Below, piece by piece: positions 1 through 7,584 of a stretch of DNA of 64,000 bases. The position numbers and the translations under genes were made by a program. The DNA is from an uncultured Oscillospiraceae bacterium (lineage in GTDB: Bacteria > Bacillota > Clostridia > Oscillospirales > Oscillospiraceae). The notes beneath the pieces were generated by a model that was given only the letters and a program-made list of their open reading frames with translations, searched no databases and was not told where the DNA came from. The first letter of the stretch is position 1, and each line of letters opens with the position of its first letter. The stretch is taken from positions 4,297-68,296 of the forward strand of contig CAJUAC010000010.1 in assembly GCA_910583885.1 (NCBI GenBank). Direction: 5' to 3'.

Positions 1-307
1 GCACGCCGCTTGCAGTCCGGAAGTCCACCCGCTCCCGGCCTGGCTCCACCTCTGTGCAGACAATGTGGGCCGCCGCCAGTGTTGCGTGGCCGCACAGGTC
101 AATTTCAAAGGTGGGGGTAAACCAGCGCAGCACATACTGCTCCCCCTCCTGACGTACAAAGGCGGTCTCTGACAGGTTGTTCTCCGCCGCGATGCGCTGC
201 ATCAGTTCATCCGGCAGCTCCCGGTCCAGCACGCACACCCCAGCGGGATTCCCATGGAACAGCGTATCCGCAAAGGCATCCACCATATAGTAATCCAGTG
301 CCCCCAT
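1..307 (-). CDS. PhzF-family isomerase/epimerase, N-terminal fragment
   Basis: The coding sequence runs off the left edge, so only about 100 N-terminal residues are visible. The translation has the PhzF/YddE hallmarks: a start like YYMVDAFADTLFHGNPAGV, the segment AENNLSETAF that carries the family's catalytic glutamate, and RWFTPTFEIDLCGHATLA, the glycine-rich strand of the diaminopimelate-epimerase fold. PhzF proteins isomerise small acids; the substrate cannot be told from sequence. The ATG at 307 is preceded by AAAGGGG about 11 bases upstream; an in-frame ATG at 286 is an alternative. It is co-oriented with galactokinase. Confidence 0.85.
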   Translation of the reverse strand, partial: MGALDYYMVDAFADTLFHGNPAGVCVLDRELPDELMQRIAAENNLSETAFVRQEGEQYVLRWFTPTFEIDLCGHATLAAAHIVCTEVEPGRERVDFRTASGV

Positions 308-368
308 CCCCAGCCAAGCCCCTTTCCACGTTCTTTCTTGTTTCTTCCAAGGAAACAGAATGGCCTCC

Positions 369-1643
369 TTACACCAGCCTTACGCCGCCTACCGGCCGGA
401 TCGTGAGCACATGGCAGACCCCCGGCCCCAGCACGCGCTCCATCCCGGCCCGGAAGCCCTCCAGCATATCCAGGGGGACGAAGGCCTGGACCGTCCCGGC
501 AAAGCCGCCGCCGTGGACGCGGCAGGCCCCCCGGCCGTCCAGCAGCTGTTCACAGAGGCTCAGCGCCAGGGCCACCTCCTGGTGGTGGGTATACCCGGCG
601 GGGACCACGTTTTGCAGATAGCGCCAGCTGGAGAGGCCAGAGGCGCGTACCAGCGCCAGGAACGCCTCAAAATCCCCTCTCCGCAGGGCCTCCACCTCTC
701 CCGCCACCCGGCGGTTCTCCGCGTAGATGTGGATAGCCCGCAGCACAGCCCGGTCCCCCGCCTTCAGACGCAGCACCGGCAGGGCAGCGGTGAACTCTGC
801 CTCCGGCACCTCCCGGAGGACGCTCTTGCCGAAGTGGGCGCAGATCTCCTTGAGCTCGTTGGGCACAGCGGCGTACTCATCTGTCAGATCCGCATGGTCC
901 GCGCCGCTGTCGATGATGCACAGGGCGTGCCCTGCGGCGGAAAAGTCGAAGCCGACCTTCTCCACCACCGGGTTGGCATTGTCCTGGAAGTCAATGGCCA
1001 CCATGCCGCCCACGGAGGAGCCCATCTGGTCGAGCAGTCCGCTGGGCTTGCCGAAGTAGACATTCTCCGCATACTGGCCAATCTGCGCCAGGCGCACGCT
1101 GTCACACTGCCCGCCAAAAAACAGGCTGTTGATGATGTTCCCCACCAACACCTCAAAGGCGGCGCTGGAGCTCAGGCCGCTGCCCTTGAGCACACTGGAG
1201 GTGGTATAGGCGTCAAAGCCCTCCAGGCGGCAGCCCTGGCGCTGGAACCAGGCGGCGATGCCGCGGATGATCGAGCCGGAGGTGTTATACTCCTCCGGAT
1301 GGATCTCCAGGTCATCCAGATCCACCACGTCCATGGGGAACCCCTCACTCTGGATGCGGATCACCCGCTCCCCGTTGGGCGCCACAGCGGCAATCACATC
1401 CAAATCCACGCTGCCGGCCAGAACCCTGCCGTGCTGATGGTCCGTGTGGTTGCCCCCAATCTCCGTACGGCCCGGGGCGGAGAATACCGCCGCGCGCTCC
1501 TTGGGGCCAAAAGCCTCCTCCAGCCCCCGCAGAAGCTCCCGGTAACGGCCTGCCTGCCGGGCAGCCTCCGCCGGGCCGTACAGCCTGGCAACAGCTTCCT
1601 CCAGCTTAGCAAAATCTGCCGCCGGGGAAAATTGATATTCCAT
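369..1643 (-). CDS. galK: Galactokinase
   Basis: GHMP-family sugar kinase of 424 residues, slightly longer than the usual 390. It would phosphorylate galactose in the Leloir pathway in the cytoplasm. Visible motifs are the galactokinase signature GRTEIGGNHTDHQHGRVLAGS around residue 60 and the ATP-binding loop KGSGLSSSAAFE around residue 153. GGAGG lies 6 bases before the ATG. A TATAAT hexamer sits about 50 bases upstream. No galT, galE or transporter is visible next to it, so its partners must be elsewhere or beyond the left edge. Confidence 0.93.
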   Translation of the reverse strand: MEYQFSPAADFAKLEEAVARLYGPAEAARQAGRYRELLRGLEEAFGPKERAAVFSAPGRTEIGGNHTDHQHGRVLAGSVDLDVIAAVAPNGERVIRIQSEGFPMDVVDLDDLEIHPEEYNTSGSIIRGIAAWFQRQGCRLEGFDAYTTSSVLKGSGLSSSAAFEVLVGNIINSLFFGGQCDSVRLAQIGQYAENVYFGKPSGLLDQMGSSVGGMVAIDFQDNANPVVEKVGFDFSAAGHALCIIDSGADHADLTDEYAAVPNELKEICAHFGKSVLREVPEAEFTAALPVLRLKAGDRAVLRAIHIYAENRRVAGEVEALRRGDFEAFLALVRASGLSSWRYLQNVVPAGYTHHQEVALALSLCEQLLDGRGACRVHGGGFAGTVQAFVPLDMLEGFRAGMERVLGPGVCHVLTIRPVGGVRLV

Positions 1644-1690
1644 AGTCGCCTCCAGAAAAGAGAGTTTATTTGCAGTGCTTTCTTGTGCCC

Positions 1691-1719
1691 ATTATAGGGG
1701 GGTGTCCCCTGGATGAACA
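1691..1719 (-). promoter_or_regulatory. Probable galK promoter
   Basis: A perfect TATAAT (minus strand, 1696-1691) lies about 50 bases before the galK start. The -35 at 17 bases (TGTTCA) is weak, which suggests an activator. The adjacent palindrome AGGGGACACCCCCCT between the hexamers could be an operator; this is inference. Confidence 0.4.
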
Positions 1720-1854
1720 TAGACTTTTCGCTCATTTTTTCCCATTTTTTTGTCACCCGTCCGGATGGGGGCCGCACTGGGGGCTATCCATATCCGCAGC
1801 CCCGTCATGTCCTACCTGCCTGTTGTCCAGTATAGCGGGGGCCCCCCGGTGCAG

Positions 1855-4020
1855 TTATGCCCGGGGAGCCCCTGTCTTGATATACTTGAGATGTCCCTTT
1901 CCACTCCCGGCAGTCCTGCTTTGCAGGGGGGCGCTTACCCCCCCCCCCCCCCCGATGGGGGAGATGGCGGAAAGCATTTGGTGCATGGTACTGTCGTAAA
2001 AACGGTATTGCCCCCGTCCGGAACGCTTCACCATGTAGAGCGCCTGGTCTGCGGCATGGAAGACCTCTTCGTAGCTGGCACCAACCACTGCGGTACGGGC
2101 CACCCCCATACTGATGGAGATGGGGAAGCCCTCATAGGAGCAGCCGGAGATCGTGTCAAAAATGCGGGAGATGATGGGCTCAAACTCCCCCTGGTACTCT
2201 AAAAACAGGAGGAATTCGTCCCCGCCCACCCTTGCGGCAATATCTACGCCGCGGATGCTCTCGCACAGCTTATCCGCCAAAAATTGCAGCACCTGATCCC
2301 CAAAAATGTGCCCATAGCTGTCGTTGGCGGATTTGAAGTAGTCCAGGTCCACGATAGCCAGGGCATAGCAGCCCTCCGGCTGCTCCTCCATGCGGGCGAT
2401 GATCTGTTCTTTCGCGCTGGCGTGGTTGAGCAGGCCGGTGAGGGGGTCCCGGGAAGCCCTCCACTCCAAGGCGTCCAGCTTCATACGCGGCTCATGGATA
2501 TCCACGGCCTTGCCAATGGCCCCGGTGTACTGAGGCGGCTCGTCAGCACTCCAGATGGACCGGGCAACAATCCGGTGCCAGCGCTCCTCCCCGTCCATGT
2601 GGAGCAGTGCGTCAAAGCGCACGACAGGCTGGGTGGGGGTGGTATTGCGCAGGGCGAGGGAGAGCTCCGACGAGCCCTCGGCGCCCAAGACCTGCACCAG
2701 CCGCTCGTCGTGCAGGGGATCCGGCACTGTCTCCCTCACCCCCAGCTTGTTGGCGCCCCAGTTATTGAGGGTAATCATAGGCGGGCTGTGGGTGTACTCA
2801 AACTGGATCTCCTGGCTCATGGCGGCGAAAAAGCTGTACTTCATCCGCTCATGCTCCAGCAGCTGAAGGGTCCGCTCTGAGGCGGACAGCTCCTCGTGGC
2901 GGTGCAGCTCCCCGGCCACACTGCGCATCTCCAGCTGGATGGCCCACTCCTGGCTGGTCATCCTGTCCAGCTCCTCGGCGAGGTGGCCGGACAGCTCTGT
3001 CAGGCACTCCAGCAGCAGGGGGTTGAAGGCCCCGCACTGGCCGTCCAGGATCATCTGCACCGCCTGTTCGTGGGGGATCGCCTCCTTATAGGCCCGTTCG
3101 TTGGTCAGCGCGTCATAGACATCGGCCAGGGCCACCACCTGGGCGGCAATGGGGATCTCATCCCCCTTCAGCCCGTCGGGGTAGCCCTTCCCATCGTAGC
3201 GCTCGTGATGCCAGCGGCAGATAGACCTGGCCACCCGCAGCAGCGGCTCCTCCCCACTGAAAGGCAGGGTATCCATCATCTGGAACCCCGCCTCCGTGTG
3301 GCCCTTTATGGCTGCAAACTCCTCATCTGTGAGCCGGCCAGGCTTGTTGAGCACCTCGCCGGGGACGGAGATCTTCCCGATGTCGTAGAGGGCAGAGGCG
3401 TTGGTAATCAGGGCGATATCTGTGCTGTTGAGCCGGTAGCGGTTGGTTTTCAGCACAAGATGGCGCAGCAGCAGCTCCGTGAGGATGCGGATATGCAGCA
3501 CATGCTGCCCGCTCCCGCCGTTGCGGTACTCCACCGTATGGCTGAGGATGTCGACCATCAAGCTGCTCTGCTGCTCTTTTTCATAGATCTGTTCCGCCAC
3601 CAGGCCAATCAGCTTCTTCTGCTTGGCGTAGAGCAGGGTGGTGTTGACCACACGGTGGTGGACAACCGCAGCGTTAAAGGGACGGCTGATAAAATCGGTG
3701 GCCCCCAGGTCATAGGCCCGCTCCACGTACTCGGGCGTGTTCTCCGCAGAGATCATCATGACAGGGATGTCCTCAATCCATTTCCTTTTATTCATCAGCC
3801 TAAGGACCTCAAAGCCGTCCATCTCCGGCATCACGATATCCAGAAGGACCAGGTCGATTGCTGTGCCGTATTTCTGGAGTGCCTCCACAGCCTTCATCCC
3901 ATTTTCCGCCTCCAGGATCTTGTATTCCTCCCCCAGCATATCCGCCAGGATCGAACGGTTCATCTCCGAATCATCCGCAATGAGGATTGTTTGCTTATGC
4001 TTTTTACTGATGGGATCCAT
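1855..4020 (-). CDS. Response regulator with HD-GYP-like and GGDEF domains (cyclic-di-GMP protein)
   Basis: Multidomain signalling protein. From the chosen start: a CheY-type receiver (ILIADDSEMNRSILADML, phospho-acceptor in LLDIVMPEMDGFEVL), then an HD-GYP-like domain (YDIGKISVPGEVLNKPG, then RWHHERYDGKGYPDGL and ALADVYDALT), a PAS-like linker, and a GGDEF domain (RDPLTGLLNH, DYFKSANDSYGH, intact GGDEF) near the C-terminus. The GGDEF motif predicts diguanylate cyclase activity. The HD-GYP half has Tyr where the first catalytic His is expected, so its phosphodiesterase activity is doubtful. Start chosen at 4020 because AGGA lies 5 bases upstream; in-frame ATGs at 4059, 4074 and 4125 would overlap the preceding small ORF. 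The last codons run through a 16-base G tract, so the C-terminal tail is uncertain. Confidence 0.85.
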   Translation of the reverse strand: MDPISKKHKQTILIADDSEMNRSILADMLGEEYKILEAENGMKAVEALQKYGTAIDLVLLDIVMPEMDGFEVLRLMNKRKWIEDIPVMMISAENTPEYVERAYDLGATDFISRPFNAAVVHHRVVNTTLLYAKQKKLIGLVAEQIYEKEQQSSLMVDILSHTVEYRNGGSGQHVLHIRILTELLLRHLVLKTNRYRLNSTDIALITNASALYDIGKISVPGEVLNKPGRLTDEEFAAIKGHTEAGFQMMDTLPFSGEEPLLRVARSICRWHHERYDGKGYPDGLKGDEIPIAAQVVALADVYDALTNERAYKEAIPHEQAVQMILDGQCGAFNPLLLECLTELSGHLAEELDRMTSQEWAIQLEMRSVAGELHRHEELSASERTLQLLEHERMKYSFFAAMSQEIQFEYTHSPPMITLNNWGANKLGVRETVPDPLHDERLVQVLGAEGSSELSLALRNTTPTQPVVRFDALLHMDGEERWHRIVARSIWSADEPPQYTGAIGKAVDIHEPRMKLDALEWRASRDPLTGLLNHASAKEQIIARMEEQPEGCYALAIVDLDYFKSANDSYGHIFGDQVLQFLADKLCESIRGVDIAARVGGDEFLLFLEYQGEFEPIISRIFDTISGCSYEGFPISISMGVARTAVVGASYEEVFHAADQALYMVKRSGRGQYRFYDSTMHQMLSAISPIGGGGGVSAPLQSRTAGSGKGHLKYIKTGAPRA
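1938..1953. repeat. 16-base homopolymeric C/G tract inside the 3' end of the GGDEF gene
   Basis: Sixteen consecutive C on the plus strand. It encodes five glycines at the end of the GGDEF protein. One base fewer would give a TAA directly after the tract, and one base more a third tail. It may be a slippage-prone tract or an assembly uncertainty. Confidence 0.85.
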
Positions 4021-4046
4021 CCCCTTCCTAGATTTATGCGAAACGG

Positions 4047-4262
4047 CTATCCGCCGCATCTTCTCCGTACCCATCTGTACCCGGCGAGGAACGCGGCGGC
4101 AGTTACCGCAGCCACCGCCATCCACTCGCCGCCCAGTGCGGCGTATCCCCGCGCACGATATGCCATGGGGATCAGCTTAACGCCAACGGCGCCGCCTGCG
4201 GCCACCGCCGCAGACACGCCCCCGATCCAGGGCGCTGCGCCACCACCTGTCCCACCGTCCAT
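4047..4262 (-). CDS. Small membrane protein, unknown function
   Basis: A 71-residue protein with two hydrophobic segments (about residues 8-33 and 45-62) and a basic C-terminus WVRRRCGG. AGGAGG lies 9 bases before the ATG, which is the main reason to call it real. It lies between a Cys-containing small ORF and the GGDEF regulator, all on the minus strand with short gaps, so a three-gene unit is likely. The family was not recognised. It may be a membrane partner of the regulator, but nothing in the sequence proves that. Confidence 0.5.
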   Translation of the reverse strand: MDGGTGGGAAPWIGGVSAAVAAGGAVGVKLIPMAYRARGYAALGGEWMAVAAVTAAAFLAGYRWVRRRCGG

Positions 4263-4289
4263 CTGTTCCCGCCTCCTGTGCCTGCCTGT

Positions 4290-4511
4290 TTAGTCAACCT
4301 GCACCTTTGGCCAGCAGCATACGCCTACGTCCAGCGCCACCCGCTCGCGCAGGTGGAAATCTGCGTAGCGGCAGAACCAGCACGCCTGCATCCCACCCAG
4401 GCGTGCCAAGCGCGCTGTGAAGCCTGGGCACCACTGCTCCGGCCAGACACTGCCGCCAATGCGCGGCTCCTGCAACCCCCGTTCCCCCTCCACATATGTA
4501 TGCATCTCCAT
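4290..4511 (-). CDS. Small cysteine-rich protein, unknown function
   Basis: A 73-residue ORF with a CxxC pair (ACWFCRYADF, about residues 43-52) and a later Cys-Cys (VGVCCWPKVQV). GGGAG lies 7 bases before the ATG. The Cys spacing suggests a small metal-binding or redox fold. It is first in a likely three-gene minus-strand unit ending with the GGDEF regulator and divergent from the LytTR regulator. The family was not recognised. Confidence 0.5.
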   Translation of the reverse strand: MEMHTYVEGERGLQEPRIGGSVWPEQWCPGFTARLARLGGMQACWFCRYADFHLRERVALDVGVCCWPKVQVD

Positions 4512-4577
4512 ATGCGCTCCCTTCCGCCTGCCGGGCTCTGCCCGTGTGCCTGCCGTCCGGATTTCTGACAGGACTGC

Positions 4578-4607
4578 TTGACAATTTTATCCCAGATATG
4601 CTATAAT
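4578..4607 (+). promoter_or_regulatory. Sigma-A promoter for the LytTR/GHKL operon
   Basis: TTGACA (4578-4583), 18-base spacer, TATAAT (4602-4607). Transcription would start near 4614, giving a leader of about 78 bases before the ATG at 4692. Confidence 0.85.
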
Positions 4608-4691
4608 TATACCAAAAAAAATAGTTTTTGGGAACTTTGTGTGAAATTTGTCCGGTTTTGCGCGTATTTTGTTTGGAAAGGGGCTAAGAGC

Positions 4692-5441
4692 ATGTTAAAG
4701 CTGGCTCTATGTGACGATGACGCGCAGCAGCGGGCTGCTGTGGGCGCGCTGCTCCAGGAATATGCGGCGCTGCGGCCTGCGCTGGCAGTCAAGCTGTCCT
4801 CTTTTTCCTCCAGCTGGGATCTGCTGTCTGAGGAAGAGGAGGGCGCGTGTTTTGACGTATACGTGTTGGATGTGGTGATGCCGGATGTATCCGGCATTGA
4901 GTTGGGCGTGAAGCTGCGGGAGCTGGGCCGCAGCGGGGCGATTATCTACCTGACCGTCTCACCGGAGTACGCGGTGGACTCTTATGCTACCCAGGCGTTC
5001 TACTATCTGATGAAGCCTGTGGAACCGGAGCGCCTGTACCATGTGCTGGACCAGGCAGTAGCGGCCCTGGAGAAGCGGAAGGCCGCCAGTGTCACCGTCA
5101 AGACCAAGGAGGGCCTGCGCCTGGTGCGGCTGGACAGCATCCTCTATGCGGAGCTGGCGGGCAGGGCTGTGCGCTACCACCTTGCCGGCGGGGAACAGGT
5201 TGTCACCGTCACCCAGCGCTGCTCCTTCCAGGAGGCCGTGGCGCCCCTCCTGGCCCGTCCCAGCTTTTTCGCCTGTGGGGCCAGCTTTGTGGTGAACCTG
5301 TACTATGTCACAGCCGTAGAAAAGCGCTTCCTCCTGCTGGACGGCCAGCACCGGGTCCCTCTTGCCAGGGGCCTCGCCGCCAAGGCCAAACAGCAGTGGA
5401 GCTCCTTCTGGCTGGATGGCGCAAAGGAGGATCCGCTATGA
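4692..5441 (+). CDS. LytTR-family response regulator (AgrA type)
   Basis: About 249 residues. An N-terminal receiver domain (LALCDDDAQQR, acceptor Asp in YVLDVVMPDVSGIE) is followed by a C-terminal LytTR DNA-binding domain (from about residue 135, with SILYAELAGRAVRYHL and SFFACGASFVVNLYYVTAVE). The family binds DNA after phosphorylation by a GHKL sensor kinase, and that kinase is the next gene, overlapping by ATGA. Start chosen at 4692 because GGAAAGGGG precedes it; the ORF is open further upstream, but that part lies between the promoter and this ribosome binding site. Confidence 0.92.
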   Translation: MLKLALCDDDAQQRAAVGALLQEYAALRPALAVKLSSFSSSWDLLSEEEEGACFDVYVLDVVMPDVSGIELGVKLRELGRSGAIIYLTVSPEYAVDSYATQAFYYLMKPVEPERLYHVLDQAVAALEKRKAASVTVKTKEGLRLVRLDSILYAELAGRAVRYHLAGGEQVVTVTQRCSFQEAVAPLLARPSFFACGASFVVNLYYVTAVEKRFLLLDGQHRVPLARGLAAKAKQQWSSFWLDGAKEDPL

Positions 5442-7510
5442 GCCCTTTCAGCTTTTTGCAGTCCGCCGTATGCCTCCTCTCCTTTGCCGGCACCTGCGCC
5501 GCCCTGGCCGAATTCCGCTTCCACCGCAAGGTCATCTGTTCCACCACCCTTGCGGTATTGGTGGGCATCCTATGTGTCCAGGCGTCGCTGATGCTGACAT
5601 GGGACCAGTCCCTGGCGCTCACGCTGGCCCCGGTTACAGTCTACCTGCCGCTGATTGTCTGCCTGCACGTCCTGTCCTCCCAGGGGTTTTTCCAGACCTG
5701 CGCGGTCTGGTCCATGGGCTGCCTGGTGTCCTTTATTATGGAGTTCCTGCGTAAGCTCCTTCTCCAGCTCTTTGTCCGCCCCCCACTGGACGCTGTCCCC
5801 GGCCCGTTGATCTCCCCGGTTATCCTGGCAATCATGCTGCTGGCGGCCTTCGGGCTGCTGCACCTGGTATTCCACACCCTCCGCACCCCCTTCCGCCGGT
5901 ACATCAGGGAGTCGCAGGATGGATGGCTGACCCTGCTGTTCCCTACCCTGCTCACCTTCCTGCTCCTGTCCTACTATGTCAACAGCGCCGTCCGACCGGC
6001 GGCCCTGCTGTTCATCCTGCTCACTGCCCTGTCCATCTTCCTGATCCTGTCCCGGGTACTGGCACTGACGGTCTCCTTGGGGGAGACCCGGGCAGCGGAG
6101 CAGGCGGCCCAGCGGCAGCTGGAGCTCCAGCGCCGGGACTACGACACCATCTGCCAAAAGATAGAGATGGGGCGGGTCTACCGCCACGATATGCGCCACC
6201 ACCTGGCTGCCTTGGACGGGCTGCTCCAGCACAGCGACACCGGCGGTGCGCGCCGGTACATCCGGGATCTCAACGGGAAGCTGGCCGACCTGGTGCAGAC
6301 AGCCTGGTGCAGCAACCCCGCTGTCAATGCGGTCCTGGGCTCCTATCTCGCCCAGGCGGGTGCCTGCGGCTGCCGCATAGACGCCGGCATCCACATCCCC
6401 GAGGTGCTGGAATCCTTTGATGTGACCGACCTGTGCGTCATCCTTTCCAACGCACTGGAAAACGCCATCCATGCCTGCCAGGCCCTCCCGGAGGAGGACC
6501 GGTGGATCACCCTCCGCATGGATCTGAGCGGCAACCAGCGCCTGTCCATCTATGTGGAAAACCCCTGCCCCAAGCCGGTCCCCTTTGGCCCCGACGGCCT
6601 GCCGGCCCTCCCCAAGCAGGCCGGCCACGGCTTTGGCCTGCGCAGTATCCAGACGGCAGTGGGCCGGTACGGCGGCCTGTTCAGCTGTGAGTGGGAGCGG
6701 GGCAAATTCCTCCTGCGGGCAGTACTCTTTCCCCCCGTATCCCCCCCATGCGGGGGGGATACGCCCGCCGCCAGAAGGCGGGGCCCCGGCCTGGCGGCGG
6801 GCGTGACAATGAGCGTCGCCTTCTGCCTTGCCGTCCTATACAGCTCCCCCACACTGGCCAACGCACTGGAGGATGTGCCCCTGCTGGGGCCTGTGGTCCA
6901 GCTGGTGAACCCGCGCAGCTATGATTGGGCCTGGGGCAGCAGCGGCTTGACGGTCCAGCAGCCTGTCATAGAGGGGACAGCCAACAGCCAGGCTGAGGCC
7001 TGGATCGCGCAGATGGAGGAGCTGTTCCTCTGGTATGCCAGCCGGAAATATGCCGGCTATGTGGCCGGGGATATCGGGTACACTGTCCTGCGGGATGACA
7101 GCGCCCTGCTGGTCCTGCGCTTTACCACCACCCTGAACGCAGGCGGTTCTGTGGATTTCAGCCGCTGTATCAACCTGGATAAGGCCACGGGCCAGGTTCT
7201 GTCGCTGGAGGACCTGTTCCTGCCGGAGGCGAACTATGTCGCCTTCCTCAGCCGCGAGATCATCGCCCAGATGGAAAGCCAGATCCGGGACGACGGGGCG
7301 AACTACTTCCTGCCTGGCGGCATCTGGTCGGAGGAGGAGTGCTTCCGGTCCATTGATCCAGATCAGGATTTTTACATCAGTACAGATGGAAAGCTGGTCA
7401 TCACCTTCGACGAGTACGCTGTGGCCCCCGGCAGTATGGGTTCGCCGGAGTTCACGATCCCCACTGACCTGCTGCGCAGCCTCCTGATCCAGCCCTCCCT
7501 GCTCCAATAG
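5438..7510 (+). CDS. GHKL sensor histidine kinase fused to an RsiV-like (DUF3298-type) extracellular domain
   Basis: About 690 residues. The N-terminus (about 1-210) has six hydrophobic segments as in AgrC-type sensors. Next come a dimerisation/phospho-acceptor helix (YRHDMRHHLAALDGLL) and a GHKL ATPase (N-box SNALENAIHAC, GHGFGLRSI). A normal kinase would stop there. Instead a Pro/Gly/Arg-rich joint leads into another transmembrane segment (GVTMSVAFCLAVLYSS) and about 210 residues resembling the RsiV/DUF3298 domain (ALLVLRFTTTLNAGGS, CINLDKATGQVLSLEDLF, FYISTDGKLVITFDEYAVAPG). Start ATG overlaps the regulator's stop and has AAAGGAGG. The joint is encoded by two back-to-back palindromes. Likely partner: the upstream LytTR regulator. 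Confidence 0.85.
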   Translation: MSPFSFLQSAVCLLSFAGTCAALAEFRFHRKVICSTTLAVLVGILCVQASLMLTWDQSLALTLAPVTVYLPLIVCLHVLSSQGFFQTCAVWSMGCLVSFIMEFLRKLLLQLFVRPPLDAVPGPLISPVILAIMLLAAFGLLHLVFHTLRTPFRRYIRESQDGWLTLLFPTLLTFLLLSYYVNSAVRPAALLFILLTALSIFLILSRVLALTVSLGETRAAEQAAQRQLELQRRDYDTICQKIEMGRVYRHDMRHHLAALDGLLQHSDTGGARRYIRDLNGKLADLVQTAWCSNPAVNAVLGSYLAQAGACGCRIDAGIHIPEVLESFDVTDLCVILSNALENAIHACQALPEEDRWITLRMDLSGNQRLSIYVENPCPKPVPFGPDGLPALPKQAGHGFGLRSIQTAVGRYGGLFSCEWERGKFLLRAVLFPPVSPPCGGDTPAARRRGPGLAAGVTMSVAFCLAVLYSSPTLANALEDVPLLGPVVQLVNPRSYDWAWGSSGLTVQQPVIEGTANSQAEAWIAQMEELFLWYASRKYAGYVAGDIGYTVLRDDSALLVLRFTTTLNAGGSVDFSRCINLDKATGQVLSLEDLFLPEANYVAFLSREIIAQMESQIRDDGANYFLPGGIWSEEECFRSIDPDQDFYISTDGKLVITFDEYAVAPGSMGSPEFTIPTDLLRSLLIQPSLLQ
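6737..6802. repeat. Two adjacent perfect inverted repeats inside the kinase gene
   Basis: First palindrome: GTATCCCCCCC (6737-6747) and its complement (6752-6762) around a 4-base loop. Second: GCCCGCCGCCAG (6763-6774) and its complement (6791-6802) around a 16-base loop containing GGGGCCCC. Together 66 bp, a multiple of three, exactly at the joint of the kinase and RsiV-like domains. Confidence 0.9.
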
Positions 7511-7527
7511 CTATTTTCAAGATCCCA

Positions 7528-7578
7528 GGAAAACAGAGTGCCCATGGCGCAGCCTGCGCCATGGGCACTCTGTTTTCC
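7528..7578. terminator. Bidirectional terminator between convergent genes
   Basis: A perfect 25-bp inverted repeat with a one-base loop (arms 7528-7552 and 7554-7578). The outer bases GGAAAAC/GTTTTCC give a T run on both strands. It lies between the stop codons at 7510 (plus) and 7585 (minus). Confidence 0.9.
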
Positions 7579-7584
7579 CCTCTG

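Noticed and set aside
2896..4293. A 465-codon plus-strand frame opposite the GGDEF regulator
   Set aside because: Antisense shadow; the minus-strand gene has clear receiver and GGDEF motifs.
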